Assembly: GCA_036262075.1 (NCBI GenBank)
Contig: DATAJO010000025.1
Coordinates: 53,090-117,089, forward strand
From: JACDBZ01 sp036262075
GTDB taxonomy: Bacteria > Chloroflexota > Limnocylindria > QHBO01
Reading direction: 5' to 3'
DNA: 64,000 bases
Translations under genes and position numbers: made by a program
Shown here: in pieces, positions 45,464 to 54,985 of the stretch
Layout: each line of letters opens with the position of its first letter
Numbering within the stretch: position 1 is the first letter of the stretch
The notes under the pieces: model-generated
What the model was told of the DNA's origin: nothing
Databases searched by the model: none
Seen by the model: the letters and a program-made list of their open reading frames with translations, nothing else

Positions 45464-46486
45464 ATGGAGTACAAGGACTACTACGCCATCCTCGGCGTAC
45501 CGAAGAACGCGAGCCAGGCGGAGATCAAGAAGGCCTACCGCCGGCTCGCGCGTGAGCTCCATCCGGACACGAACAAGGATCCCGAGGCCGAGAAGCGCTT
45601 CAAGGAGGTGAACGAGGCCCACGCGGTCCTCTCCGACCCCGAGAAGCGACGCCAGTATGACGAGCTCGGGGCGAACTGGCAGGCCTACCAGCAGGCCGGC
45701 TTCGGGGGCGACGGCGCGACGGACTGGCACGGCTTCGGCGGCGCGCCGGGCGGCACGCGCTGGACGTACCGCACCTCGAGCGCCGATGACCTCGGTGGCT
45801 TCAGCGAGTTCTTCCGCCAGTTCTTCGGTGGCGACGCGGCCGGTGGCGGCGACCCGTTCGCGCGGTCATTCGGCAGCGGGAGCGGCGGCTTCGACTACGT
45901 CGACCTGTCGAACCTCGGCGGCGGCACCCGCGGCAGCACCCGCGGCGGCACCCGCAGCGGCACCCGCACCCAGGCGCGGCGCCGGCCCGCGGCGGAGGCC
46001 ACGACCGAGGTCAGCCTGGCCGAGGTCGCGACCGGCGCGGAGCGCATGGTCAGCCTCAACGGCAAGCGCCTCCAGGTGAAGATCCCGCCCGGCGTCAACG
46101 ACGGCTCGAAGGTCCGCCTGTCGGGCGCGGTCGACGGCGGCGACCTCATCGTCAACGTGCGCGTGAAGCCCGATCCCCGCTTCCAGCGTGACGGCGCCGA
46201 CCTGCGCACCGAGGTCCCGATCACCCTGGCCGAGGCGCTGTTCGGAGCCGAGGTGCCGGTCCCGACGCCGACCGGCAGCGTGAAGCTGCGCATCCGCCCC
46301 AACACCCAGAACGGCCAGGAGATCAGGGTCAAGGGCCGCGGCCTGCCGAAGCGCGGCTCGTCACAGAAGGGCGACCTCATCGTCACGACCCGCGTCGTCT
46401 TGCCGAAGCTCGACGAGCAGACGCGACGGCAGTTAGAGCCGATCCTGCGGAAGGTCGATCAGGCCAACCCGCGGACGGGGAACTGA
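45464..46486 (+). CDS. cbpA: DnaJ-class co-chaperone (CbpA-like, no zinc-finger domain)
   Basis: A 340-residue J protein. The J domain (residues 4-70) contains HPDTNKD with the HPD tripeptide, then a G/F-rich linker and an STRGGTRSGTRTQARRR repeat; the C-terminal substrate-binding domain (GVNDGSKVRLSGAV, VGTGTSAP-like beta barrel) follows. The cysteine-rich zinc domain of DnaJ is absent, so this is CbpA-type. It would stimulate DnaK and hand clients to ClpB, whose gene follows 25 bases later. The ATG at 45464 is chosen over longer frames that run into the intergenic repeats. Confidence 0.9.
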   Translation: MEYKDYYAILGVPKNASQAEIKKAYRRLARELHPDTNKDPEAEKRFKEVNEAHAVLSDPEKRRQYDELGANWQAYQQAGFGGDGATDWHGFGGAPGGTRWTYRTSSADDLGGFSEFFRQFFGGDAAGGGDPFARSFGSGSGGFDYVDLSNLGGGTRGSTRGGTRSGTRTQARRRPAAEATTEVSLAEVATGAERMVSLNGKRLQVKIPPGVNDGSKVRLSGAVDGGDLIVNVRVKPDPRFQRDGADLRTEVPITLAEALFGAEVPVPTPTGSVKLRIRPNTQNGQEIRVKGRGLPKRGSSQKGDLIVTTRVVLPKLDEQTRRQLEPILRKVDQANPRTGN

Positions 46487-46502
46487 GCGGACGGGGAACT
46501 GA
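46471..46502 (+). repeat. 16-bp tandem duplication at the cbpA stop codon
   Basis: Two perfect copies of gcggacggggaactga (46471-46486 and 46487-46502). The first contains the cbpA stop TGA at its end, so the duplication does not alter the protein but lengthens the gap to clpB. Confidence 0.8.
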
Positions 46503-46511
46503 AAGGAAACC

Positions 46512-49169
46512 ATGCGAACCGATCGATTCACCCAGAAGGCGACGCAGGCGATCATCGACGCCCAGCAGGTCGCCGAGTCCGAGGGCCACCCCCAGCTCGA
46601 GGTCGCCCACCTCATGCTCGTCCTGGCCGAGCAGCCGGACGGCGTCGTGCCGGCCGTGCTGAGCCGCATCGGCGTGCAGCCCGCCCAGGTGGCGCAGGCG
46701 ATGCGCGACGAGCTGGCCAAGCTGCCGAAGGTCAGCGGCGCCGCCGCGCAGCTCCAGCTATCGAACGAGGCGCGCCGCGTCCTGACCGATGCGCACGCCA
46801 TCGCGCAGCGCATGCACGACGAGTACGTGTCCACCGAGCACCTGCTCATCGCCGCTCTCGAGGCCGGCGACTCCGCCGCGGCCCGGGCGCTCAAGGCCGC
46901 GGGCGTCGAGGCCGCATCGGTGCTCGAGGCACTCACCCAGATCCGAGGAAACCAGCGCGTGATGAACGAGAATCCGGAGAGCACCTACGAGGCGCTCGAG
47001 AAATACGGCCGCGACCTGACCGACCTGGCGCGCCGGGGCGTGCTCGACCCGGTCATCGGTCGCGACGAGGAGATCCGGCGGATCATCCAGGTCCTGAGCC
47101 GCCGGACGAAGAACAACCCGGTCCTCATCGGCGACCCGGGGGTCGGCAAGACGGCCATCGTCGAGGGCCTCGCCCAGCGCATCGTGCGCGGCGACGTGCC
47201 CGAGGGCCTGCGCGATCGGCGCGTCGTGGCGCTCGACCTCGGCTCCCTGGTCGCCGGGGCGAAGTACCGCGGCGAGTTCGAGGAGCGCCTGAAGGCGGTG
47301 CTCAAGGAGGTCACCGAGGCGGAGGGGAACATCATCCTCTTCATCGACGAGCTCCACACCGTGGTCGGGGCCGGCGCCTCGGAGGGCGCCATGGACGCCT
47401 CGAACCTCCTGAAGCCGATGCTCGCCCGCGGCGAGCTCCACTGCATCGGCGCCACGACGCTCGACGAGTACCGCAAGCACATCGAGAAGGACGCCGCCCT
47501 CGAGCGCCGCTTCCAGCCGATCTTCGTCGACCAGCCGTCGGTCGAGGACACGATCAGCATCCTTCGCGGCCTCCGCGAGCGCTACGAGGTCCACCACGGC
47601 GTGCGGATCACCGATTCCGCGCTCGTCGCCGCGGCCACGCTCTCGAACCGCTACATCACCGAGCGCTTCCTGCCGGACAAGGCGATCGACCTCGTCGACG
47701 AGGCCGCCGCCCGGCTCCGCATGGAGATGGACTCGATGCCGGCCGAGCTCGACGAGGTCGAGCGGCGCCGGATGCAGCTCGAGATCGAGCGTGAGGCGCT
47801 GCGCAAGGAGAAGGACGCGGCGTCGAAGGCGCGCCTCGAGGCGCTCGAGCGCGAGCTCGCCGATCTGCGCGAGCGCGCCGACGCGATGAAGGAGCAGTGG
47901 ACCCGCGAGAAGGAGCTGGTCCAGGCCATCCGCGCCACGCGCGAGGAGATGGAGCGGCTCCAGCCCGAGATCGAGGCCGCCGAGCGCGCCGCCGACTACG
48001 CCCGCGCGGCAGAGCTGAAGTACGGGAAGGCGAGCGAGCTCGAGAAGCGCCTGGCCGAGCTCCAGGACAAGCTGCGCGAGCTCAAGGCATCGGGCTCGAC
48101 GCTCCTCAAGGAGGAGGTCGACGCCGACGACATCGCCGAGGTCGTGGCCCGCTGGACCGGGATCCCGGTCAGCCGCCTTCTGGAGGGGGAGACGGAGAAG
48201 CTGCTCCACATGGAGGAGCGGATCCACGAGCGCCTGATCGGTCAGGACGAGGCGGTGTCCGCCGTCGCCGACGCGATCCGTCGTGCGCGCGCCGGCCTGA
48301 AGGACCCCAAGCGGCCCATCGGCTCGTTCATCTTCCTCGGCCCCACCGGCGTCGGGAAGACCGAGCTGGCCCGTGCGCTGGCCGAGTTCCTGTTCGACGA
48401 CGAGCATGCCATGGTCCGAATCGACATGAGCGAGTACATGGAGAAGTTCGCCGTGTCGCGGCTGGTCGGCGCGCCTCCCGGCTACGTCGGCTACGAAGAG
48501 GGTGGCCAGCTGACCGAGGCCGTGCGCCGTCGCCCGTACCAGGTCGTCCTGTTCGACGAGATCGAGAAGGCGCACCCCGACGTGTTCAACGTCCTCCTCC
48601 AGCTCCTGGACGACGGACGCCTGACCGATGCCCAGGGCCGGACGGTCGACTTCAAGAACACCGTCATCATCATGACCAGCAATATCGGCTCGACGACGCT
48701 CATCGAGGCGGCCGGGGCCGGTCCCGCGGCGTTCGACCAGGCTGCCGAGCGGGTCCGCCAGCAGCTGCGCGAGCACTTCCGGCCGGAGTTCCTCAACCGG
48801 ATCGACGAGATCATCGTCTTCCGGCCGCTCGAGGAGCCCCAGCTGCGCCAGATCGCCCGGCTGCTCATCCGAAACGTCGAGCAGCGCCTGGCCGAGGTGG
48901 GCGTCCGCCTGGAGATCACCGAGGAGGCCCTCACCCACCTGGCGCGCGAGGGCTACGACCCGGTCTACGGGGCTCGGCCGCTGCGGCGCGCGATCCAGCG
49001 CGAGCTCGAGAATCCGCTCGCCCGGCGCCTGCTGGCCGGCGAGTTCGCCGGGACCGACGTCGTGCGCGTCGACGTGGTGGACGGACAGCTGACGTTCAAT
49101 GGCTCGCCCGAGACGGGGCGGGCGCCGCGCGTCACCACGCCTCCGGGCGGCTCGACCGCCGTCCACTGA
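46512..49169 (+). CDS. clpB: ATP-dependent disaggregase ClpB
   Basis: An 885-residue Hsp104/ClpB protein. The N domain (RFTQKATQAIIDAQQVAES) is followed by AAA1 with Walker A GDPGVGKT (about residue 206) and LFIDELHT-type Walker B, a coiled-coil middle domain rich in Glu/Arg/Leu (about 400-530) and AAA2 with Walker A GPTGVGKT (about residue 610), Walker B VVLFDEIEKAHP and the sensor region. It resolves aggregated proteins with DnaK/CbpA. The gene ends the proteostasis cluster and follows cbpA without a visible terminator. Confidence 0.96.
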   Translation: MRTDRFTQKATQAIIDAQQVAESEGHPQLEVAHLMLVLAEQPDGVVPAVLSRIGVQPAQVAQAMRDELAKLPKVSGAAAQLQLSNEARRVLTDAHAIAQRMHDEYVSTEHLLIAALEAGDSAAARALKAAGVEAASVLEALTQIRGNQRVMNENPESTYEALEKYGRDLTDLARRGVLDPVIGRDEEIRRIIQVLSRRTKNNPVLIGDPGVGKTAIVEGLAQRIVRGDVPEGLRDRRVVALDLGSLVAGAKYRGEFEERLKAVLKEVTEAEGNIILFIDELHTVVGAGASEGAMDASNLLKPMLARGELHCIGATTLDEYRKHIEKDAALERRFQPIFVDQPSVEDTISILRGLRERYEVHHGVRITDSALVAAATLSNRYITERFLPDKAIDLVDEAAARLRMEMDSMPAELDEVERRRMQLEIEREALRKEKDAASKARLEALERELADLRERADAMKEQWTREKELVQAIRATREEMERLQPEIEAAERAADYARAAELKYGKASELEKRLAELQDKLRELKASGSTLLKEEVDADDIAEVVARWTGIPVSRLLEGETEKLLHMEERIHERLIGQDEAVSAVADAIRRARAGLKDPKRPIGSFIFLGPTGVGKTELARALAEFLFDDEHAMVRIDMSEYMEKFAVSRLVGAPPGYVGYEEGGQLTEAVRRRPYQVVLFDEIEKAHPDVFNVLLQLLDDGRLTDAQGRTVDFKNTVIIMTSNIGSTTLIEAAGAGPAAFDQAAERVRQQLREHFRPEFLNRIDEIIVFRPLEEPQLRQIARLLIRNVEQRLAEVGVRLEITEEALTHLAREGYDPVYGARPLRRAIQRELENPLARRLLAGEFAGTDVVRVDVVDGQLTFNGSPETGRAPRVTTPPGGSTAVH

Positions 49170-49191
49170 CCGAGGGGACTCGGGGGCCGCG

Positions 49192-49323
49192 CTGATCGCC
49201 GGCGTCGCCGGTGGGGTCGCGGTCGTCCTCCTGTTCCTGGCGTACGCGCGGCGCCAGATCCGCGGTGCCGGGCCCGATGCCGAGGCCAGCGCCGTCGCGC
49301 CGTCCCCGCCGAAGCCGGGGTGA
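49192..49323 (+). CDS. Possible 43-residue membrane microprotein after clpB
   Basis: An open frame with one hydrophobic helix (LIAGVAGGVAVVLLFLAYA) followed by an Arg-rich loop and a Pro/Lys tail. No ATG/GTG/TTG occurs after the clpB stop in this frame; CTG at 49192 with a G-rich region upstream is the only candidate, and an ATG at 49099 lies inside clpB. Weakly supported. Confidence 0.25.
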   Translation: MIAGVAGGVAVVLLFLAYARRQIRGAGPDAEASAVAPSPPKPG

Positions 49324-49329
49324 GCCGGA

Positions 49330-49746
49330 TCAGCGGTGGCGGCGGCGCCGGCCGGCGGGCGTGGGCTTCGCGCGCTGCGCCTCGCTGCGGCGCGGCGGCG
49401 GCACGTACTTGCGACGCCGGATCTCGTCGTTGGCGGCGGCGATGCGCGGCGGGAAGCGGATCCAGGCGGCGTAGGCGGCGACGGCCATGCCGCTCAGCAC
49501 GAGGATCAGCAGGAAGATGAGCGGCACGCCGATGACGACGAGCAGCGGGACCATGCCCCAGCTGACGACGATCGGCCAGAAGATCCACTCGTGGAGCGCC
49601 AGCAGGGTCGGGTAGCGCCGATACCGTCGCTGCGCGACGTTGTAGACGACGACCGCCCCGATGGCGATGACGATGCCCGCGATCCAGAACAGGGTGAACA
49701 GGTCCGGGAACAGGGCGTGGGTGAACGGGCCGAACAGGATGTCCAT
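49330..49746 (-). CDS. Three-helix membrane protein
   Basis: A 138-residue protein starting MDILFGPFTHALFPDLFTLF. Predicted membrane segments are at about 15-38, 55-75 and 80-95, and the C-terminus is strongly basic (RRRKYVPPPRRSEAQRAKP). It is transcribed toward clpB, with no partner on its strand. No family recognised. Confidence 0.6.
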   Translation of the reverse strand: MDILFGPFTHALFPDLFTLFWIAGIVIAIGAVVVYNVAQRRYRRYPTLLALHEWIFWPIVVSWGMVPLLVVIGVPLIFLLILVLSGMAVAAYAAWIRFPPRIAAANDEIRRRKYVPPPRRSEAQRAKPTPAGRRRRHR

Positions 49747-49804
49747 CGGCCGGCGAGTCTAGCACGGGCGCTCGCCCGGGAGCCGATCGGACCCCGGCCT
49801 CTCC

Positions 49805-49810
49805 TATAAT
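49805..49810 (+). promoter_or_regulatory. -10 box (TATAAT) of the purH-glpX operon
   Basis: A perfect TATAAT about 52 bases upstream of the TTG start of purH. No clear -35. A leader of about 45 bases would result. Confidence 0.4.
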
Positions 49811-49862
49811 CGAGACCCCCGAGGCACCACCGGATTCACCGGACCCGCACTGAGGACGTCGA

Positions 49863-51410
49863 TTGCGCGCCCTGCTCTCCGTCAGTGACCGTGAAGGCAT
49901 CGTCGAGCTCGCCCGCGGCTTCGTCGACGCCGGTATCGAATGTTTCGCCACCGATGGGACCCGCGCCCATCTGACCGAGAACGGGATCGAGGGCGTCAGG
50001 CCCGTCTCCGACCTGACCGAGACGAACGAGATCCTCGGTGGGCGCGTGAAGACGCTCCACCCGAGCATCTTCGCCGGGCTCCTCGCCCGCCGCGACCGCC
50101 CCGACCACCTCCAGGAGCTCGCCGATGCGGGCATCGAGCAGCTCGACATCGTGGTCGTCAACCTCTACCCGTTCGCGCAGACGATCCGCGACGCGGGCAC
50201 GACGCTCGACCAGGCGCTCGAGCAGATCGACATCGGCGGCGTGTCGCTCCTCCGGGCCGCGGCGAAGAACTTCCCGGGCGTGGCCGCCGTCTCGAGCCCG
50301 ACCCAGTACGCCCTCGTCCTGCGCGACGTGAAGACGCTCGGCAGCGTCAGCCCCGAGACGCGCCAGAAGCTCGCCGCCGAGGCGTTCGCCGTCACCGCCG
50401 CGTACGACGCCCAGATCGCGAACTACCTCAACGCCAGCGCCGGCACCGTCTTCCCGAGCCGGCTGACGATGGTCGTCGAGAAGAAGGCCGATCTGCGGTA
50501 CGGCGAGAACCCGCACCAGCTCGGCGCGTTCTACACCGATCCCGGCCACGCCGGCGGCAGCATCAGCGCCGCGCACCAGATCGCCGGCAAGGACCTGTCG
50601 TTCAACAACCTCCTCGACCTCGATGCGGCCTGGACGATCGCCTCGGACTTCAAGACCCCCGCCGTGGCGATCGTGAAGCACGGCAACCCGTGCGGGCTCG
50701 CCTCGGTCGTCGACCTGGCCGAGGCATTCCGCCTGGCGCTCGAGGGCGACTCGGTCAGCGCGTACGGCGGGATCATCGGCGCCAACCGGATCGTCGACGA
50801 GGCGACGGCCCGCGCCATCCGGCCCGGCTTCTTCGAGGCCATCGTCGCGCCGGGCTACACGCCCGAGGCGCTCGAGATCCTCCGCACGAAGCGCGGCTTC
50901 GAGATCGTGGAGGTCCCGCCGGTCGACTCGGACGGCGACGAGATGGGCATCGGCCGCTTCGATTTCAAGCGCATCGGCGGCGGCCTCCTCGTCCAGACCT
51001 TCGACGAGATGGAGGAGGACCGCGACAAGCTCCAGCCGGTCACCCAGCGGCGGCCGACGCTCGAGGAGCTGACCGACCTCCTGTTCGCCTGGCGCGCCGT
51101 GCGGCACGTGAAGTCGAACGCCGTCGTGCTCGCCAAGAAGCACGCCATGGTCGGCATGGGCGCCGGCCAGCCGTCGCGCGTGGTCAGCGTCGAGGTGGCG
51201 CTGCGCAAGGCCGGTGAGCGAGCCCCGCTGTCGGTCATGGCCAGCGATGCCTACTTCCCGTTCCCCGACGGCATCCAGATCGCGGCCCAGGCCGGCGTGA
51301 CGGCGATCATCCAGCCCGGCGGCAGCATCCGCGACGAGATGGCGATCGAGGTCGCCGACCGCCACCACATGGCCATGGTCTTCACCGGCCGCCGCCACTT
51401 CAAGCACTAG
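49863..51410 (+). CDS. purH: Bifunctional AICAR formyltransferase/IMP cyclohydrolase
   Basis: A 515-residue enzyme for the last two steps of IMP synthesis. The N-terminal cyclohydrolase (IMPCH) has ALLSVSDREGIVELA and the substrate segment GGRVKTLHPSIFAG; the C-terminal transformylase carries RYGENPHQLGAFY and the KHGNPCG active-site loop, with the ends FFPFPDGI and PGGSIRDE typical of PurH. The start is TTG at 49863, and no better ATG is available; the first residues match PurH N-termini. It is followed by glpX, 13 bases later. Confidence 0.95.
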   Translation: MRALLSVSDREGIVELARGFVDAGIECFATDGTRAHLTENGIEGVRPVSDLTETNEILGGRVKTLHPSIFAGLLARRDRPDHLQELADAGIEQLDIVVVNLYPFAQTIRDAGTTLDQALEQIDIGGVSLLRAAAKNFPGVAAVSSPTQYALVLRDVKTLGSVSPETRQKLAAEAFAVTAAYDAQIANYLNASAGTVFPSRLTMVVEKKADLRYGENPHQLGAFYTDPGHAGGSISAAHQIAGKDLSFNNLLDLDAAWTIASDFKTPAVAIVKHGNPCGLASVVDLAEAFRLALEGDSVSAYGGIIGANRIVDEATARAIRPGFFEAIVAPGYTPEALEILRTKRGFEIVEVPPVDSDGDEMGIGRFDFKRIGGGLLVQTFDEMEEDRDKLQPVTQRRPTLEELTDLLFAWRAVRHVKSNAVVLAKKHAMVGMGAGQPSRVVSVEVALRKAGERAPLSVMASDAYFPFPDGIQIAAQAGVTAIIQPGGSIRDEMAIEVADRHHMAMVFTGRRHFKH

Positions 51411-51423
51411 GGCCCAGAGACCG

Positions 51424-52419
51424 ATGCCCCGATCGACGAACATCGACAAGCGGATCATCGCCGAGGCGCTGCGCGCCACCGAGGCCGGTGCCATCGCGGC
51501 CGCCCGTCTCATGGGACGCGGCGATCGCCACGGCGCCGACCAGGCCGCCGTCACCGCCATGCGCCAGGCGATGGACGAGGCCGAGCTGTCGGGCACGATC
51601 GTCATCGGCGAGGGCGAGCGCGACGAGGCGCCCATGCTCTACATCGGCGAGCAGGTCGGCAACCCCGAGGCGGCCACCTCGGTCGACATCGCCGTCGACC
51701 CGCTGGAGGGGACCAATCTCGTGGCCACCGGTGCCGGCAACGCGACCGCCGTCCTGGCCGCCTCCGAGCCCGGCGGCCTCATGCACGCCCCGGACACCTA
51801 CCTCGAGAAGCTCATCGTCGGGCCCATGGTCGCCGGGTCGGTCTCGATCACCGACCCCGTGGATGTGACGCTCAACCGGATCGCGGAGAAGCTCGGCCGC
51901 AACGTGTGGGACCTGACCGTCATCATCCTCGACCGCCCGCGCCACGAGCAGCTCATCGCCGACGTCCGCCAGGCCGGCGCCCGCATCAAGCTCATCACCG
52001 ATGGGGACCTGACCGCCGCCATCTCCGTGGCCGTGTCCGGCACCGGCGTCCACGCCGTGATGGGCACCGGCGGTGCGCCCGAGGGCGTCCTCTCCGCCGC
52101 GGCCCTGAAGTGCCTCGGCGGCGAGATCCAGGCCCGCTTCCGGTGGCGATCCGACGAGGAGAAGGAGCGCGCCCGCGCCATGGGCGTCGACGTCGACGAC
52201 GTCGATCGGGTCTACACCACGAACGACCTCGCCTCGGGCGAGAACGTCGTGTTCTGCGCCACCGGCGTAACCGATGGCGAGCTCCTGCGCGGCGTCCGCT
52301 TCTTCGGCGGCGGGGCGCGCACCCACTCGCTGATGCTCTCCTACCAGGGCGGGCTCGTGCGATTCATCGACACGGTCCACATGTGGGATCCCGGCAACCC
52401 GCCCAAGGTCCGCCTCTAG
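51424..52419 (+). CDS. glpX: Class II fructose-1,6-bisphosphatase (GlpX type)
   Basis: A 331-residue Mg/Mn-dependent phosphatase of gluconeogenesis. Metal and substrate motifs: GEGERDEAPMLYIGE, VDIAVDPLEGTNLVATG with the DPLEGT signature near residue 90, and ITDGDLTAAI in the second half. Length matches GlpX proteins. It lies just downstream of purH in the same direction; the functional link between purine and sugar metabolism is unclear and may be incidental. Confidence 0.94.
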   Translation: MPRSTNIDKRIIAEALRATEAGAIAAARLMGRGDRHGADQAAVTAMRQAMDEAELSGTIVIGEGERDEAPMLYIGEQVGNPEAATSVDIAVDPLEGTNLVATGAGNATAVLAASEPGGLMHAPDTYLEKLIVGPMVAGSVSITDPVDVTLNRIAEKLGRNVWDLTVIILDRPRHEQLIADVRQAGARIKLITDGDLTAAISVAVSGTGVHAVMGTGGAPEGVLSAAALKCLGGEIQARFRWRSDEEKERARAMGVDVDDVDRVYTTNDLASGENVVFCATGVTDGELLRGVRFFGGGARTHSLMLSYQGGLVRFIDTVHMWDPGNPPKVRL

Positions 52420-52432
52420 TCGCCGATGCCGG

Positions 52433-53434
52433 CTAGCGCCGGCCGCGGCCCAGGAGACCGACGACGGCGAGCGCCGCCACCCCGGCGACGATCGCCCGAC
52501 CAACCATCGGGTGGACGCCGACCGCCGACGTGTACCAGCTCGTCGACTTCGCGGGCCAGTCGTCGCGGATGCGCGGCTCCTCCCCCTCGATCGGTGCATC
52601 GAGGTTGTCGACCCCGTCGTCGGGCCGGTCGGAGTACTGGAGCGGCAGCGACACGGGCTTGAGGACGAGGTCCGCCAGTCGCGGGCTGAGCCGCTCGAGG
52701 AGGACCATCCCGGCGCCGCCACCGCCGACCACGACCCGATCGACCGGGTGCGTGGCGAGGCGCAGGAGCGCATCGGCCACCGTGTCCGGCTCGTAGACCG
52801 GCGGATGCGGCTGCGGCATGACGCCGCCGAGGCGGGCGCGCGCGTGGCGGAAGATCGGCGTGTTCATCGCCGATGGCATGACGAGGCAAACCCTGATGTG
52901 CGATCCGTCGTGCTCGAGCTCGGCCCGGACGGACTCGGTGAAGCCCTTGACCGCGTGCTTGCTCGCCGCGTACGCCGCCTGGAGCGGCAGCGCCCGACCG
53001 GACTCGACCGATCCGATATTGATGATCGTGCCGCGGTCGTGCGGCTTCATCGCCTCGAGCGCGGCGAGCGTGCCGTTGACCACGCCGAGGTAGTTGACCT
53101 CGACGACGCGGCGATACTCCGCGGGCGTCGTCTCGTCGGCCCGGGCCCAGATCGCGATGCCGGCGCCGTTGATCCAGGTGTCGATCCGCCCGTGGACCTC
53201 GAGCGCGCGGACGCACAGCTGCCGGACCGCGTCCGGGTCGCTGACGTCGGTCGGGACGGCGAGGATCGTTCCCGGGTCGCCCGAGGCCTCGCCCTGGAGC
53301 AGCCCGAGCTGCGTGGCGTTGCGCGCGGCGGCGACGACGTGGGCGCCGGCCTCGCAGAAGCGGAGCGCGGTCAGGCGGCCGATGCCGCTCGACGCGCCGG
53401 TGATGACGACGACATGGCCTTCGAGGTTCTCCAT
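52433..53434 (-). CDS. Short-chain dehydrogenase/reductase with a C-terminal membrane anchor
   Basis: A 333-residue SDR. The cofactor loop is VVVITGASSGIGRLTALRF (TGxxxGxG) and the catalytic Tyr-x3-Lys is in AAYAASKHAVKGF. From about residue 255 it deviates from the typical 250-residue enzyme and ends with a hydrophobic helix (VGRAIVAGVAALAVVGLLG) and basic tail, so it is probably membrane-tethered. The start at 53434 follows GCGGGGTGGC; a longer open frame upstream has an unconvincing N-terminus. It is convergent with glpX. Confidence 0.82.
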   Translation of the reverse strand: MENLEGHVVVITGASSGIGRLTALRFCEAGAHVVAAARNATQLGLLQGEASGDPGTILAVPTDVSDPDAVRQLCVRALEVHGRIDTWINGAGIAIWARADETTPAEYRRVVEVNYLGVVNGTLAALEAMKPHDRGTIINIGSVESGRALPLQAAYAASKHAVKGFTESVRAELEHDGSHIRVCLVMPSAMNTPIFRHARARLGGVMPQPHPPVYEPDTVADALLRLATHPVDRVVVGGGGAGMVLLERLSPRLADLVLKPVSLPLQYSDRPDDGVDNLDAPIEGEEPRIRDDWPAKSTSWYTSAVGVHPMVGRAIVAGVAALAVVGLLGRGRR

Positions 53435-53554
53435 GCCACCCCGCTCGCAGCGGGCGTGCCAGCACGTCACTCTTGTTTGCGGCGCGTTCGGGTGCTATAC
53501 GGAGGCACGCCGAGTCCGGTCGCGTGCCCCGGTGCGGCATGGTGGAGGGAACCG

Positions 53555-54985
53555 GTGCCCCGTCGCGGGCTCGCCCGAATCGCTGCGGCCACGGTCATCG
53601 GCCCCCTGCTGGGCGGATGTCTGCCGTTCTTGCCGCCGTTCCTGCCGTGGGATCCGGACGTTGCCCCGGTCGATGCCTCGCTCGTCGTGCGCAACGAGAC
53701 GAATGACGACTGGGTCATCGTGGTCGACAGCGGCGGCCCGGCCGCCTTTGCCGTCCCGGCCGGCGCCGCGGGCGAGATCCCGATCTGGATCGGGACCCCG
53801 ACGGCGGCGAGGCTGCTCGACCGCGACTGCACGGAGGTCGCGGAGCTCGAGCTCGAGCTCGAGCCGCCTCAGGCGGGCGCGATCCCCGAGATCGTCATCG
53901 ATGAGCCCGGCGTCCTGCGGGCCGGCGAGCCCGGCTCGACCGAGGGCGATCTGCCGATGCTGGCCGAGTACTTCGAGTGCGGCGTCGTCGCGGCGGCCAT
54001 CGAGCCCGGGGAGGGGGCCACGGGCGCATCCGGCTCGCTGACCGTCCACGGCGAGAACGGCGGCCTGTGGTCGGTGAACCCGGCGACCGGCGAGGCGACG
54101 CTCCTCGTCGGCGACGACGGCGACTTCCTGGCGGCCGGCTACACCCTGTCGCCGGACGGCAGCCGAGTCGCCATCGCGACCTGGGACGAGGAAACGTACG
54201 TGCCTTCCATCGCCATCGCCGATGCCGACGGCAGCGACGAACGCCTGCTTGTCGAGAACGGCGACTTCCCGACGTGGTCGCCGGACGGAACCCGGATCGC
54301 GTACATCGACGCCGATCCGTTCGCCGGCGGCTCGGCCCTGACCGTGATCGACGCGGACGGCGGTGAGCCGCGCCGGCTCGCAGCGCAGGCGTCCTGGATG
54401 GCATGGTCACCGGACGGGACGCGCATCGCCTTCATCGCCGATGCCACGCACGACGAGATGTTCGACTCCGAGGAGCCCGGAACGCTGTGGGTCGTGGACG
54501 TCGAGAGCGGCGACGTCACCGAGCTGGCGGCGACCGCGCCCTTCTCCGCCGCGCCGGCGTGGTCCCCGGATGGCAGCCTGATCGCGTTCGTGGGCGGCAC
54601 GATCGAGACGACCGACCTGCGCGTCATCGACGCCGATGGCGGAAACGAGCGCGTCGTCTCCGAGGGCGACGGGGCGTCCTTCACCGAGCCGGCCTGGTCA
54701 CCGGACGGCAGCCGTCTCGCCGCCGTGTCGTACGAGTTCGGGTTCGTGGCCCTCACCACCTCGGTGATCATCGTGGACCCGACCGGAGCGGAGGCCGATC
54801 GCGTGGTGGTGACCTCGTCCGAGGACTCGTTCTACGCGCCCACCTGGTCCCCGGACGGCGCGTGGCTCGCGCTGACGCGAACGGACGTCAGCTTCCGGTC
54901 GAGCACCGTGGTGGTCGATCTCGAGGACGGCAGCGAGACCACCGTCGCCCGCAATACCGTCGGCATCGCGGGCTGGCGGCCCTAG
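53555..54985 (+). CDS. Lipoprotein with a TolB/WD40-like beta-propeller
   Basis: A 476-residue exported lipoprotein. A GTG start after GGAGGG is followed by a signal sequence and lipobox LGGC. An N-terminal beta-domain precedes about six propeller blades whose ends repeat as WSPDGT/SRIA (WSPDGTRIAYIDAD, WSPDGTRIAFIADA, WSPDGSLIAFVGG, WSPDGSRLAAV, WSPDGAWLAL), a strong TolB-type blade signature. It probably acts as a binding or scaffolding protein on the outer membrane surface. It ends four bases into the convergent folK gene. Confidence 0.82.
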   Translation: MPRRGLARIAAATVIGPLLGGCLPFLPPFLPWDPDVAPVDASLVVRNETNDDWVIVVDSGGPAAFAVPAGAAGEIPIWIGTPTAARLLDRDCTEVAELELELEPPQAGAIPEIVIDEPGVLRAGEPGSTEGDLPMLAEYFECGVVAAAIEPGEGATGASGSLTVHGENGGLWSVNPATGEATLLVGDDGDFLAAGYTLSPDGSRVAIATWDEETYVPSIAIADADGSDERLLVENGDFPTWSPDGTRIAYIDADPFAGGSALTVIDADGGEPRRLAAQASWMAWSPDGTRIAFIADATHDEMFDSEEPGTLWVVDVESGDVTELAATAPFSAAPAWSPDGSLIAFVGGTIETTDLRVIDADGGNERVVSEGDGASFTEPAWSPDGSRLAAVSYEFGFVALTTSVIIVDPTGAEADRVVVTSSEDSFYAPTWSPDGAWLALTRTDVSFRSSTVVVDLEDGSETTVARNTVGIAGWRP

